From Bacteroidales bacterium (lineage in GTDB: Bacteria > Bacteroidota > Bacteroidia > Bacteroidales > P3), in NCBI GenBank assembly GCA_017647065.1, contig JAGCLI010000174.1:1-15864 (forward strand): 15,864 nt of DNA, read 5' to 3'. Of this stretch, positions 1 to 6,729 are shown one piece after another. The translations under genes were made by a program, and so were the position numbers. How positions within the stretch are numbered: the first letter of the stretch is position 1; each line of letters opens with the position of its first letter. The notes beneath the pieces were generated by a model. It searched no databases, had not been told where the DNA came from, and saw only the letters and a program-made list of their open reading frames with translations.

Positions 1-251
1 AAGGAGAACATCCAATCTCTGTATGTATGGGAACAGCTTGCTATGTAAGAGGTGCAGAAAAAGTTCTTGATGAATTCAAACGTCAATTAGGTATTGGAAT
101 CGGAGAAACAACAGCAGACGGTAAATTCTCTTTGAATTGCCTTCGTTGTGTTGGAGCTTGCGGATTAGCACCTGTTGTAACAATAGGAGATAAAGTTTAC
201 GGACGTTTAACTCCTGATATGGTAAAAGACATAATCAACGAATACAATTAA
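1..251 (+). CDS. NuoE/HydC-like thioredoxin-fold [2Fe-2S] subunit, 3' part only
   Basis: The 5' end lies outside the window; the frame is open from base 3 and gives 82 residues to TAA. An ATG at 27 falls inside the first cysteine motif, so it is not the start. Visible are VCMGTACYVRGA and NCLRCVGACGLAPVV, giving the four cluster ligands in the pattern C-x4-C, 35 residues, C-x3-C (visible residues 8, 13, 49, 53). This is the C-terminal thioredoxin-like ferredoxin domain of the NuoE / NADH-dehydrogenase 24-kDa family. In anaerobic Bacteroidales such subunits usually serve NAD(H)-linked [FeFe]-hydrogenases (HydC) or similar flavin-based oxidoreductases, passing electrons between a NuoF-like flavoprotein and the catalytic subunit. 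A strong terminator follows, so it is the last gene of its operon. The partners must lie upstream, so hydrogenase versus complex I-like membership cannot be settled here. Confidence 0.9.
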   Translation, partial: GEHPISVCMGTACYVRGAEKVLDEFKRQLGIGIGETTADGKFSLNCLRCVGACGLAPVVTIGDKVYGRLTPDMVKDIINEYN

Positions 252-270
252 CAGTTGCTTATAACACAAA

Positions 271-308
271 AGAGACACGTTAAATTTTTAGCGTGTCTCT
301 TTTTTTTT
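271..308 (+). terminator. Rho-independent terminator of the NuoE/HydC-like operon
   Basis: A perfect 9-bp stem, AGAGACACG (271-279) with CGTGTCTCT (292-300), is followed at once by eight further T residues (301-308). It starts 19 nt after the stop codon. Confidence 0.9.
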
Positions 309-322
309 GTTTTTAAGAAAAT

Positions 323-361
323 AAAAAAAATCTATCTCAAAATAAGAGATAGATTTTTTTT
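323..361. terminator. Hairpin with A/T flanks, terminator for the minus-strand 93-aa gene
   Basis: TCTATCTC (331-338) pairs with GAGATAGA (346-353) around a 7-nt loop. An A8 run lies to the left and a T run to the right, so it can terminate in both directions. On the minus strand it lies 35 nt after the stop of the 93-aa gene. On the plus strand it backs up the terminator at 271-308. Confidence 0.85.
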
Positions 362-388
362 ATCCTTTTTTTAATTTAGCAACTAAGC

Positions 389-670
389 TTATTTTCTTCT
401 GTTACGAACAACCTTTGTTCCAACAACCGCTCCACCTAAACCTAAAAGTAAAAGAGTTGCAGGTGCGATAGGAGCTGTGTCTCTTCTAATACCTGTTGCG
501 GCTTCTGCTCTGTCTGCAAAACCTTGCTCATTCTGATTATTGAAACCTGGCTGGTATTGTTCATCAAACCACACTATAGGTGTTTTCGGTACATCCGGTA
601 AATCCGGTACTTGTGCAAAAACGCCAGTTGTTAATGCAATTGCTGCTAAAAATATTGCTAATTTTTTCAT
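389..670 (-). CDS. Short exported protein with C-terminal sorting-signal-like tail (PID-CTERM-like)
   Basis: This 93-aa protein starts MKKLAIFLAAIALTTGVFAQ, a typical Sec signal peptide with likely cleavage at A19-Q20. A polar, Pro-, Asp- and Asn-rich mature stretch follows (about 20-65). The C-terminus is tripartite: a short TAPIAP motif (65-70), a hydrophobic helix rich in Leu and Gly (about 71-88), and a basic end RNRRK. That layout resembles PEP-CTERM/exosortase signals and the short Bacteroidota proteins called PID-CTERM, where the tail is thought to be recognised and cut by a membrane sorting enzyme. The assignment is by resemblance, since the motif reads PIAP rather than PID. It could instead be a simple C-terminal membrane anchor. 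It has its own promoter and terminator, so it is monocistronic. No exosortase is in the window. The mature function is unknown. Confidence 0.75.
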   Translation of the reverse strand: MKKLAIFLAAIALTTGVFAQVPDLPDVPKTPIVWFDEQYQPGFNNQNEQGFADRAEAATGIRRDTAPIAPATLLLLGLGGAVVGTKVVRNRRK

Positions 671-705
671 TATTAATTATGTTTTTATTTCCTTGTTACA
701 ACTTG

Positions 706-736
706 CAAAGATACAACATTGTTTTGAAACTACAAT
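706..736 (-). promoter_or_regulatory. Bacteroidota-type promoter of the 93-aa exported protein
   Basis: On the minus strand TATCTTTG (706-713) matches the -7 consensus TAnnTTTG. ATTG (733-736) lies exactly 19 nt upstream in the -33 position. The distance to the start codon at 670 is 35 nt. Confidence 0.7.
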
Positions 737-809
737 ATTTTCTTTGAAAAAAATTATTAATACAAAGAAAAAATTTATAAAATCAAAGAAAAAATACAAA
801 AAAACAACG

Positions 810-817
810 TATTTTTG
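810..817 (+). promoter_or_regulatory. -7 element (TAnnTTTG) for the S8 protease gene
   Basis: TATTTTTG at 810-817 matches the Bacteroidota -7 box, but no clear TTTG box is found 19-21 nt upstream. It implies a very short leader before the ATG at 834 or 843. It is evidence that the open frame running further upstream to 540, antisense to the 93-aa gene, is not translated. Confidence 0.55.
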
Positions 818-833
818 CAAGAAAGTAAAAGTA

Positions 834-2993
834 ATGAAAAATATGAAGAAGATTGTTTTATTTATTTCTATGATTTTGGGAAGTTATTTTGCAAGTTCCC
901 AAATAATTGGTAGTGGATTAAGATGTTTTATGACTAATCTTAATAGTCCAAAGGTTGAAAAGGAAATGTTTCCTCAAAGATTTTCTTTGCAAACAATTGA
1001 TGGAAAGCAGTATATTTCTCTTGTGGCAAAGGTTTCTTCTGATGCGACAAATGAAGAAATAGAAAAGTTGGGTTGCAAGGTGCGTTCAAGAAGTGGAAAT
1101 ATTCTTTCTCTTAGAGCAGAGGTGAATATGTTGGAAAAATTAGTTAAATCCGACAAAATAATTGAAATAGATGCAGCAAGAAAGATAGGAGTACCTGAAT
1201 TGAAAGATGCTGTGAAAGATGTGAATGCAGACTATGTTCATCAAGGTCTTGATATTCCTTACGGGCTTAATGGCGAAGGGGTGATAATTGGAGTAGCAGA
1301 TTGGGGTTTTGACTACACTCACCCTGTGTTTTACGATACTCTTATGGAGAATTATAGAATAATAGGAGCATGGGACCAATTCCGTACAGCAGGTAATCCA
1401 CCTGAGGGCTTCGATTATGGAGTAGAACTTTCAACTATGGAAGAATTGCTCGCTGCTGAGTGTGATACTAATAATATTTATGACAAGGGTTATCACGGAA
1501 CTCACGTTGCTTCAATAGCTTCAGGAGCTGGTGCAGGAACTGATTATCGTGGAGTTGCTTTTGGTGCAGAACTTTTATTAGGAACTTGGCTTGTAGATGA
1601 GGCTAATGTAATGGATACATACGTTTGGATGAAAAACGTTGCAAAGGCAAAGAATAAGCGTTTAGTAATAAACAATAGTTGGGGTGTTTATAGCTTTGGT
1701 TATATGGACGGCACATCAATGTTAGATGAATTTATACAAAATATGTCAGAAGAAGATAGTGTAGTATTTATTTCAAGTGCAGGAAACAATGGAGATGCAA
1801 ATTTTCATATCAAAGCAGTCTTTGAAGAACAAGATACAATAAGAAGCGAATTTAAGTTTAATTTGCCACAACCTTCTTCAAGGCATTATTGGGGAGAAAC
1901 AGTGTCTTTGGCAGGAGATAGCCTTTCAACATTTTCTGCAAAGATTGAAATTTATTCAAGAAATTGGGAATTGCTTTACGAAAGTGAATTTCTAACAACA
2001 GATGGTAGTGTGTTGCCACAGACATCAGTTGTTTTAAGCGATACAGATTCTTTAATATATAGAGCATCTACACGTTTTGGAACAAATGCAAGACCTTTAA
2101 TGGATTGGGAAGTGAGATTTACAAATCATAATACTACTTGCCATGCAGTTTTAGTGATTGCAGCACCGCAAGGTATTGTTCATGCTTGGAATATCGCTTG
2201 TTTGACAACAGGAGTTGGTAACTGGGGATTGCCTTTTGCTTGGCATACAAACGGATATATCTCAGGAGATAGCGAATATTCTATAAGCGAACCAGGATTA
2301 GGTCAAGGAGTAATCACTGTTGCGGCTCACAAGGCAGGAAGACGTAATAGTTCATCATCGGTTTCAAATATTGCAAGTTTTTCAAGTAAAGGACCAAATC
2401 TTTTTCAATATTTAAAACCAGATATTTCAGCACCGGGACAATTAGTTGTATCGGCTATTTCATCATTTGCAACAGAACCACCAACACCAAAAACAACTGT
2501 GGAGTTTAATGGTAGAGAATATCCTTTTGCAACTTTGTCTGGAACATCAATGTCTGCTCCTATGGTTACGGGAATAACAGCTTTGATTTTACAAGCAAAT
2601 CCTAATCTTACTCCTGCTCAAATCAAAGAAATAATTACAATAACAGCAAGAGAAGATTCTTTTACAGAACAAGTGCCAAACTATATTTGGGGATATGGAA
2701 AGATAGATGCACATCAAGCAGTCAAAAAAGCAGTTCAATTAGTCGGTCTTGATCAAGTGCAAGTTGAAAACAACATAACTCTTTTCCCTAATCCAGTTAG
2801 AAACACCTTGTTTATAGATGCGAATAATCAAGAATACGAATTGCAATACCTAACAGACTTATCAGGAAGAAAAGTGATGAATCTTCAAGGTAAAAAAGAT
2901 AAGATAAATCTTTCGGATTTGAAATCTGGAGTGTATTTATTACAAATGAAAGTCAATTCTAAGGTATTGAATCTTAGAGTGATAAAACAATAA
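834..2993 (+). CDS. Subtilisin-like (S8) serine protease exported by the type IX secretion system
   Basis: The protein has 719 aa from ATG 834; ATG 843 is a close alternative. A signal peptide (about 1-22) is followed by a propeptide-like region (about 45-115) and a subtilase domain (about 145-635). The catalytic residues are all visible: Asp156 in VADWGFD, His221 in GYHGTHVAS, oxyanion Asn318 in SSAGNNG and Ser572 in GTSMSAP. The insertion between Asn and Ser (about 325-490) looks like the beta-rich domain often found in large Bacteroidota subtilases. The last 75 residues, starting NITLFPNPVRN and ending in a GVYLLQM-type strand, are a T9SS type A sorting domain. By family knowledge the protein crosses the outer membrane and is anchored to lipopolysaccharide or released. 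The role is therefore extracellular proteolysis; the substrate is unknown. It is monocistronic and divergent from the 93-aa exported protein. Confidence 0.93.
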   Translation: MKNMKKIVLFISMILGSYFASSQIIGSGLRCFMTNLNSPKVEKEMFPQRFSLQTIDGKQYISLVAKVSSDATNEEIEKLGCKVRSRSGNILSLRAEVNMLEKLVKSDKIIEIDAARKIGVPELKDAVKDVNADYVHQGLDIPYGLNGEGVIIGVADWGFDYTHPVFYDTLMENYRIIGAWDQFRTAGNPPEGFDYGVELSTMEELLAAECDTNNIYDKGYHGTHVASIASGAGAGTDYRGVAFGAELLLGTWLVDEANVMDTYVWMKNVAKAKNKRLVINNSWGVYSFGYMDGTSMLDEFIQNMSEEDSVVFISSAGNNGDANFHIKAVFEEQDTIRSEFKFNLPQPSSRHYWGETVSLAGDSLSTFSAKIEIYSRNWELLYESEFLTTDGSVLPQTSVVLSDTDSLIYRASTRFGTNARPLMDWEVRFTNHNTTCHAVLVIAAPQGIVHAWNIACLTTGVGNWGLPFAWHTNGYISGDSEYSISEPGLGQGVITVAAHKAGRRNSSSSVSNIASFSSKGPNLFQYLKPDISAPGQLVVSAISSFATEPPTPKTTVEFNGREYPFATLSGTSMSAPMVTGITALILQANPNLTPAQIKEIITITAREDSFTEQVPNYIWGYGKIDAHQAVKKAVQLVGLDQVQVENNITLFPNPVRNTLFIDANNQEYELQYLTDLSGRKVMNLQGKKDKINLSDLKSGVYLLQMKVNSKVLNLRVIKQ

Positions 2994-3014
2994 TTGAAAA
3001 ATAAATTATTTACT

Positions 3015-3048
3015 ATTGGCTGAAATCCGATAAAAATGAGTAATTTTG
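3015..3048 (+). promoter_or_regulatory. Promoter of gcvH
   Basis: TAATTTTG (3041-3048) matches TAnnTTTG. An ATTGG sequence (3015-3019) lies about 21 nt upstream in the -33 position. It sits in the short gap between the protease stop and gcvH, 42 nt before the start codon. No glycine-riboswitch-like structure fits in this leader. Confidence 0.65.
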
Positions 3049-3090
3049 GCAAACCAAATAATAAAATTAGAAACTAAAAAACAATAAGAA

Positions 3091-3471
3091 ATGAACATTC
3101 CATCAAATGTTAAGTATTCAGAAGACCACGAATGGTTAAGAATCGAAGGAGATGTAGCATATATCGGTATATCTGACTATGCACAACATGAATTAGGAGA
3201 TATAGTATTCGTAGATGTTGATACAGTTGGCGAAGAAATATCAAGAAACGAAGTATTCGGAACTATCGAAGCTGTAAAAACAGTATCAGATTTAATGATG
3301 CCTGTAAGCGGAGAAATATTAGAATTTAACGAAGCATTAGAAGATAATGCAGCAGCAATCAATTCAGATCCATACGGAGAAGGTTGGATAATCAAAATAA
3401 AAATGACAAATCCAGCAGAAGCAGAAGAATTGAAAGATGCAGCAGCATATTCAGCTTTCATAGGATTATAA
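3091..3471 (+). CDS. gcvH: Glycine cleavage system H protein (lipoyl carrier)
   Basis: At 126 aa this is the normal length for GcvH. The protein is a hammerhead lipoyl domain throughout. The lipoyl-lysine is Lys63 in [20 protein letters not shown], and the conserved N-terminal YSEDHEWL and C-terminal GEGWIIKI stretches are present. In the glycine cleavage complex the lipoyl arm carries the aminomethyl group from GcvP to GcvT and is reoxidised by dihydrolipoamide dehydrogenase. GcvH can also be the acceptor on which octanoate or lipoate is first attached. The gene stands apart from gcvT and gcvP, with its own promoter and a terminator, which is common in Bacteroidota. A VanZ-like gene follows in the same direction. 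Confidence 0.97.
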   Translation: MNIPSNVKYSEDHEWLRIEGDVAYIGISDYAQHELGDIVFVDVDTVGEEISRNEVFGTIEAVKTVSDLMMPVSGEILEFNEALEDNAAAINSDPYGEGWIIKIKMTNPAEAEELKDAAAYSAFIGL

Positions 3472-3500
3472 TTGAATTAAACAATAATGATTACTTTTTA

Positions 3501-3534
3501 GATGCTCGATTTATTTCGGGCATCTTTCGTTTTT
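3501..3534 (+). terminator. Terminator between gcvH and the VanZ-like gene
   Basis: GATGCTCGA (3501-3509) pairs with TCGGGCATC (3516-3524), with one G-T pair and a 6-nt loop. A T-rich tail TTTCGTTTTT runs to 3534. The next start codon is only 5 nt further on. Confidence 0.8.
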
Positions 3535-3538
3535 ATCC

Positions 3539-3970
3539 ATGTCAAATCAATACAAAACAAAATATAAATACCTCTCTATAATATTATTGGCTATTTTGGT
3601 GTTGATAATCTTTGTTATGTTGCTTTTGCCTAATGGTTTGTTGCAACAAAATCGTCATTCACTCTTTAATATCCCTTATTCAGATAAAATAATGCATTGT
3701 GGATTATTTGCAGTATTTACTTTCTTATTGCAAATCACTATGCTATTAAATTCAAAGTTTGAAATAAAAAAACAATACCTTATCTCTTTAATTATTAGTG
3801 TGGTATTTGGTTTGCTTACAGAGGTTTTGCAAGCCTTGACATATCAATGGTGTGGGAGGAATTTTGATATAAAAGATTATCTTTCTGACCTGGTAGGAGT
3901 GGTTTTATCTCTATTGTTTTTTAAGTTATGTGAAAAAAAAATAAAGAAAAGGTTGCAGAATGAAAAATAA
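3539..3970 (+). CDS. VanZ-like family small membrane protein
   Basis: This 143-aa protein has four predicted TM helices (about 11-31, 51-69, 80-99 and 115-131) and a basic C-terminus. The VanZ-like signature residues are present: DKIMH (49-53) at the start of helix 2, EVLQ (95-98) at the end of helix 3, then R107, D110, D113, D117 and G120 leading into helix 4. The family is named after the teicoplanin-resistance accessory VanZ. The function of most members is unknown and is presumed to involve the envelope, so no resistance role should be read from this. The start is chosen because later Met codons would cut helix 1. The start codon lies 5 nt after the gcvH terminator and no separate promoter fits between them, so expression probably depends on readthrough from gcvH. 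Confidence 0.85.
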   Translation: MSNQYKTKYKYLSIILLAILVLIIFVMLLLPNGLLQQNRHSLFNIPYSDKIMHCGLFAVFTFLLQITMLLNSKFEIKKQYLISLIISVVFGLLTEVLQALTYQWCGRNFDIKDYLSDLVGVVLSLLFFKLCEKKIKKRLQNEK

Positions 3971-3982
3971 TTCGTAATTTTG
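3952..3982 (+). promoter_or_regulatory. Promoter of rpsO
   Basis: GTTG (3952-3955), 19 nt, then TAATTTTG (3975-3982) fits the Bacteroidota promoter layout. The -33 box lies inside the 3' end of the VanZ-like gene. The leader to the rpsO start is roughly 50 nt, A-rich and without a Shine-Dalgarno sequence. Confidence 0.7.
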
Positions 3983-4040
3983 CAAACTCATAAAGGAAAA
4001 GAAGAAAAAGTATAATATATTAAAATTAAGTAGTTAGAGT

Positions 4041-4310
4041 ATGTACTTGACAACTGAAAAGAAAAAAGAAATTTTTGCTCAATACGGCAAAAGCGAAGCA
4101 GACAGCGGATCAACAGAAGCTCAAATAGCGTTGTTCACATTTAGAATCCAACATCTAACAGAACACGTAAAGAAAAGTCATAATGACTTATTTACAAAAA
4201 GAGCATTAGTAAACTTAGTTGGTAAAAGAAGACGTTTATTAGACTATCTAAAAGATAGAGATATTGAAAGATATCGTGAATTGATTAAACAATTAGGTAT
4301 AAGAAAATAA
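4041..4310 (+). CDS. rpsO: 30S ribosomal protein S15
   Basis: The protein has 89 aa, the exact family length. The S15 signature is visible: DSGSTEAQIALFTFRI (21-36), then the helix pair with H38, H42, H47 and D49, and GKRRRLLDYL (61-70). S15 binds the central domain of 16S rRNA early in 30S assembly and contributes to an intersubunit bridge. The gene has its own promoter and a near-perfect terminator, and is followed by pnp, the same rpsO-pnp order as in Escherichia coli and many other bacteria. In E. coli S15 represses its own translation through a leader pseudoknot; I see no comparable structure in this A-rich leader. Confidence 0.98.
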   Translation: MYLTTEKKKEIFAQYGKSEADSGSTEAQIALFTFRIQHLTEHVKKSHNDLFTKRALVNLVGKRRRLLDYLKDRDIERYRELIKQLGIRK

Positions 4311-4335
4311 TACTTAATTTGTACGATAAAAAGAC

Positions 4336-4368
4336 AAAAAGGCAATTAGCTTTCTAATTGCCTTTTTT
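4336..4368 (+). terminator. rpsO terminator
   Basis: GGCAATTAG (4341-4349), loop CTTT, CTAATTGCC (4354-4362): a perfect 9-bp stem preceded by A5 and followed by T6. As in E. coli, some readthrough from here could feed pnp. Confidence 0.92.
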
Positions 4369-4408
4369 GGTTGTATGTAGGAGCAAAATAAGAAAAGAAG
4401 AAATTTTA

Positions 4409-4433
4409 TCCAAGTAGCTCCTCTTGGAAGAGG
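4409..4433 (+). promoter_or_regulatory. Overlapping hairpins in the pnp leader
   Basis: Two short hairpins share bases: TCCAAG (4409-4414) with CTTGGA (4423-4428), and CCTCT (4420-4424) with AGAGG (4429-4433) around a TGGA loop. They cannot form together. They lie 20-45 nt before the pnp start, which suits a post-transcriptional control site, but the stems are short and could be chance. No TAnnTTTG box is visible between the rpsO terminator and pnp. Confidence 0.35.
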
Positions 4434-4453
4434 TTAAAAAAGAAAGAAAAAAG

Positions 4454-6628
4454 ATGTTAGGAACAAAAAAACAGTTTGCATTAGCAGACGGAAGAACCAT
4501 TGAAATTGAAACAGGTAAGTTAGCAAAACAAGCAGATGGCTCAGCAGTTGTTAGAATGGGCGATACAATGCTTTTAGCCACAGTTTGTGAAAAAACAGAA
4601 GTAGGAGAAAATGTGGATTTTATGCCTTTGACAGTAGATTATCAAGAAAAATATGCTGCAACAGGTAAATTTCCAGGAGGATTCTTCAAAAGAGAAGCAA
4701 GACCAAGCGAATATGAAATCTTAATTTCAAGATTGATAGATAGAGCGTTAAGACCGCTTTTCCCAGATGATTTTCACGCAGAAGTACAAGTACAAGTAAC
4801 ACTTATTTCGGGCGATCCAACAACACCACCCGATGCCTTAGCAGCCTTAGCCGCAGCATCAGCTTTAGCAGTTAGTGATATACCTTTCAATGGTCCGGTA
4901 TCAGAATGTAGAATTGCATATATTGACGGTCAATTCATGATAAATCCAAATTATGAACAAATGGAAAGAGCTGAATTAGACCTAATAGTAGCTGCAACCG
5001 AAGATAACATTATGATGGTTGAAGGAGAAATGAAAGAAGTCTCAGAATCATTGATGTTAGAAGCACTAAAACAAGCTCACGACTCTATAAGACTTCACTG
5101 CCAAGCACTAAGAGAACTTACAGAAATGGTAGGAAAAACTCAAAAGAGAGAGTACTGCCACGAAGAAAACGACTTAGAATTAAAAGAAAAACTTCACCAA
5201 GCAGTATATCAAAAATGCTATGATTTTGCGAAACAAGGAATCAAATCAAAATCAGAAAGAGGAGAAGGATTCAAAGCAATCAAGCAAGAATTTATAGAAA
5301 CACTTGATGCAGAAGAAGCAGAAGCAAAATCATTTATGATAGACCGTTATTTCCACGCAGTAGAAAAAGAAGCAATGCGTGATATGGTTTTAAATGAAAG
5401 AGTAAGATTAGACGGAAGACAACTAAACGAAATACGTCCTATTTGGGCAGAAGTAGGATACTTACCAACACCACACGGTTCTGCAATCTTCACACGTGGA
5501 GAAACACAATCATTAACAACTTGTACACTTGGAACAAAACTTGATGAACAAACAATAGATGGAGTTATGGTTGTAGGAAAAAATAACTTTATCTTACACT
5601 ACAACTTCCCAGGATTCTCAACAGGAGAAGTAAAACGTTCAGGCTCAACTTCAAGAAGAGAAATCGGACACGGTAACTTAGCAATGAGAGCCTTAAAACA
5701 AGTAATTCCAACACAAGAAGAATGTCCATATACTATTAGATTAGTATCAGATATATTAGAATCAAACGGTTCATCTTCAATGGCAACAGTTTGTGCGGGC
5801 TGTTTAGCACTTATGGATGCAGGAGTTCCAATCCATAAACCAGTATCTGGAATAGCAATGGGATTGATTGCAAAAGACGGAAAATGGGCTGTACTTTCTG
5901 ATATCTTAGGAGACGAAGACCACTTAGGAGATATGGACTTCAAAGTAACAGGAACAAGAGATGGAATCACAGCTTGTCAAATGGATATCAAATGTGACGG
6001 ACTTTCTTACGAAATATTAGCACAAGCATTAGCACAAGCAAACGAAGGAAGAATGCACATCTTGAATATAATCGAAGCAACAATTCCAGCACCAAGAGAA
6101 GACTACAAACCAAATGTTCCAAGAATAGTTTCAATGACAATACCAAAAGAATTTATTGGAGCAGTTATAGGACCACAAGGTAAAGTAATTCAAGAACTTC
6201 AAAAAGAAACTAACACAGTTATCACAATAGAAGAAGTAGGAGATAAAGGCGTTGTAGAAATATCTTCTGTTGATAAAGCAAGCGTAGAGGCTGCAATAGC
6301 AAGAATAAAAGGCATTACAGCAGTTCCTGAAATAGGAGAAGAATATGAAGGAGTTGTAAAAAATCTTCAAACATTTGGAGCATTCGTTGAGTTTCTTCCA
6401 GGAAAAGATGGTTTACTTCACGTTAGCGAAATCAATTGGTCAAGAGTAGAAAACGTAGAAGACGTTTTGAAAGTAGGCGATAAAGTGAAAGTAAAATTAA
6501 TAGACATAGACAAAAAGACAGGTAAATTTAAACTTTCACAAAGAGTTCTATTACCAAAACCAGAAGGCTATGTAGAACCACAAAGAAAACCTGAACGCCC
6601 AAGAGGACCAAAACCAGAAAAGAAATAA
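4454..6628 (+). CDS. pnp: Polyribonucleotide nucleotidyltransferase (PNPase)
   Basis: The protein has 724 aa from ATG 4454. A TTG at 4424 in the same frame is less likely: the family aligns from about [15 protein letters not shown], and the TTG lies within the leader hairpins. The domain order is normal: RNase PH 1 (about 8-140), helical linker (about 150-300), RNase PH 2 (about 320-545), KH (about 555-620, with IGPQG) and S1 (about 628-698). Phosphate-binding Ser residues lie in SNGSSSMA (437-444). The catalytic Asp pair is D487 and D493 in [12 protein letters not shown] short Pro/Arg/Lys-rich tail follows. PNPase degrades RNA 3' to 5' with inorganic phosphate, releasing nucleoside diphosphates, and forms a trimer. 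The gene follows rpsO and ends in a terminator shared with the convergent WD40 gene. Confidence 0.98.
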   Translation: MLGTKKQFALADGRTIEIETGKLAKQADGSAVVRMGDTMLLATVCEKTEVGENVDFMPLTVDYQEKYAATGKFPGGFFKREARPSEYEILISRLIDRALRPLFPDDFHAEVQVQVTLISGDPTTPPDALAALAAASALAVSDIPFNGPVSECRIAYIDGQFMINPNYEQMERAELDLIVAATEDNIMMVEGEMKEVSESLMLEALKQAHDSIRLHCQALRELTEMVGKTQKREYCHEENDLELKEKLHQAVYQKCYDFAKQGIKSKSERGEGFKAIKQEFIETLDAEEAEAKSFMIDRYFHAVEKEAMRDMVLNERVRLDGRQLNEIRPIWAEVGYLPTPHGSAIFTRGETQSLTTCTLGTKLDEQTIDGVMVVGKNNFILHYNFPGFSTGEVKRSGSTSRREIGHGNLAMRALKQVIPTQEECPYTIRLVSDILESNGSSSMATVCAGCLALMDAGVPIHKPVSGIAMGLIAKDGKWAVLSDILGDEDHLGDMDFKVTGTRDGITACQMDIKCDGLSYEILAQALAQANEGRMHILNIIEATIPAPREDYKPNVPRIVSMTIPKEFIGAVIGPQGKVIQELQKETNTVITIEEVGDKGVVEISSVDKASVEAAIARIKGITAVPEIGEEYEGVVKNLQTFGAFVEFLPGKDGLLHVSEINWSRVENVEDVLKVGDKVKVKLIDIDKKTGKFKLSQRVLLPKPEGYVEPQRKPERPRGPKPEKK

Positions 6629-6660
6629 AACAAAAAAGAAGTCAAAGACTTAAAAAAACA

Positions 6661-6705
6661 AAACGCTCGTTTGTCTAAATAAAACAAAGACTCACGAGCG
6701 TTTTT
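6661..6705. terminator. Bidirectional terminator between pnp and the WD40 gene
   Basis: AAACGCTCGT (6661-6670) pairs with ACGAGCGTTT (6694-6703), with an inner GTCT/AGAC pairing (6673-6676 with 6688-6691). A T run follows on the plus strand. On the minus strand the stem is followed by TGTTTTTTT, so it can also end the convergent gene at 6730. Confidence 0.88.
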
Positions 6706-6729
6706 CTTTGAATTAGGAAATTTAAATAC

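Noticed and set aside
540..833. Upstream extension of the S8 protease frame
   Set aside because: It runs antisense through the 93-aa gene and through the promoter region. The signal peptide begins at 834 or 843, so the extra 98 residues are not expected.
3177..3461. Minus-strand frame opposite gcvH
   Set aside because: It is fully antisense to a certain gene, with a Ser/Ile-rich shadow composition and no promoter.
3539..3970. Glycopeptide-resistance gene
   Set aside because: Only the general VanZ-like fold is present; there are no vanHAX-type neighbours, and most VanZ-like proteins have no resistance role.
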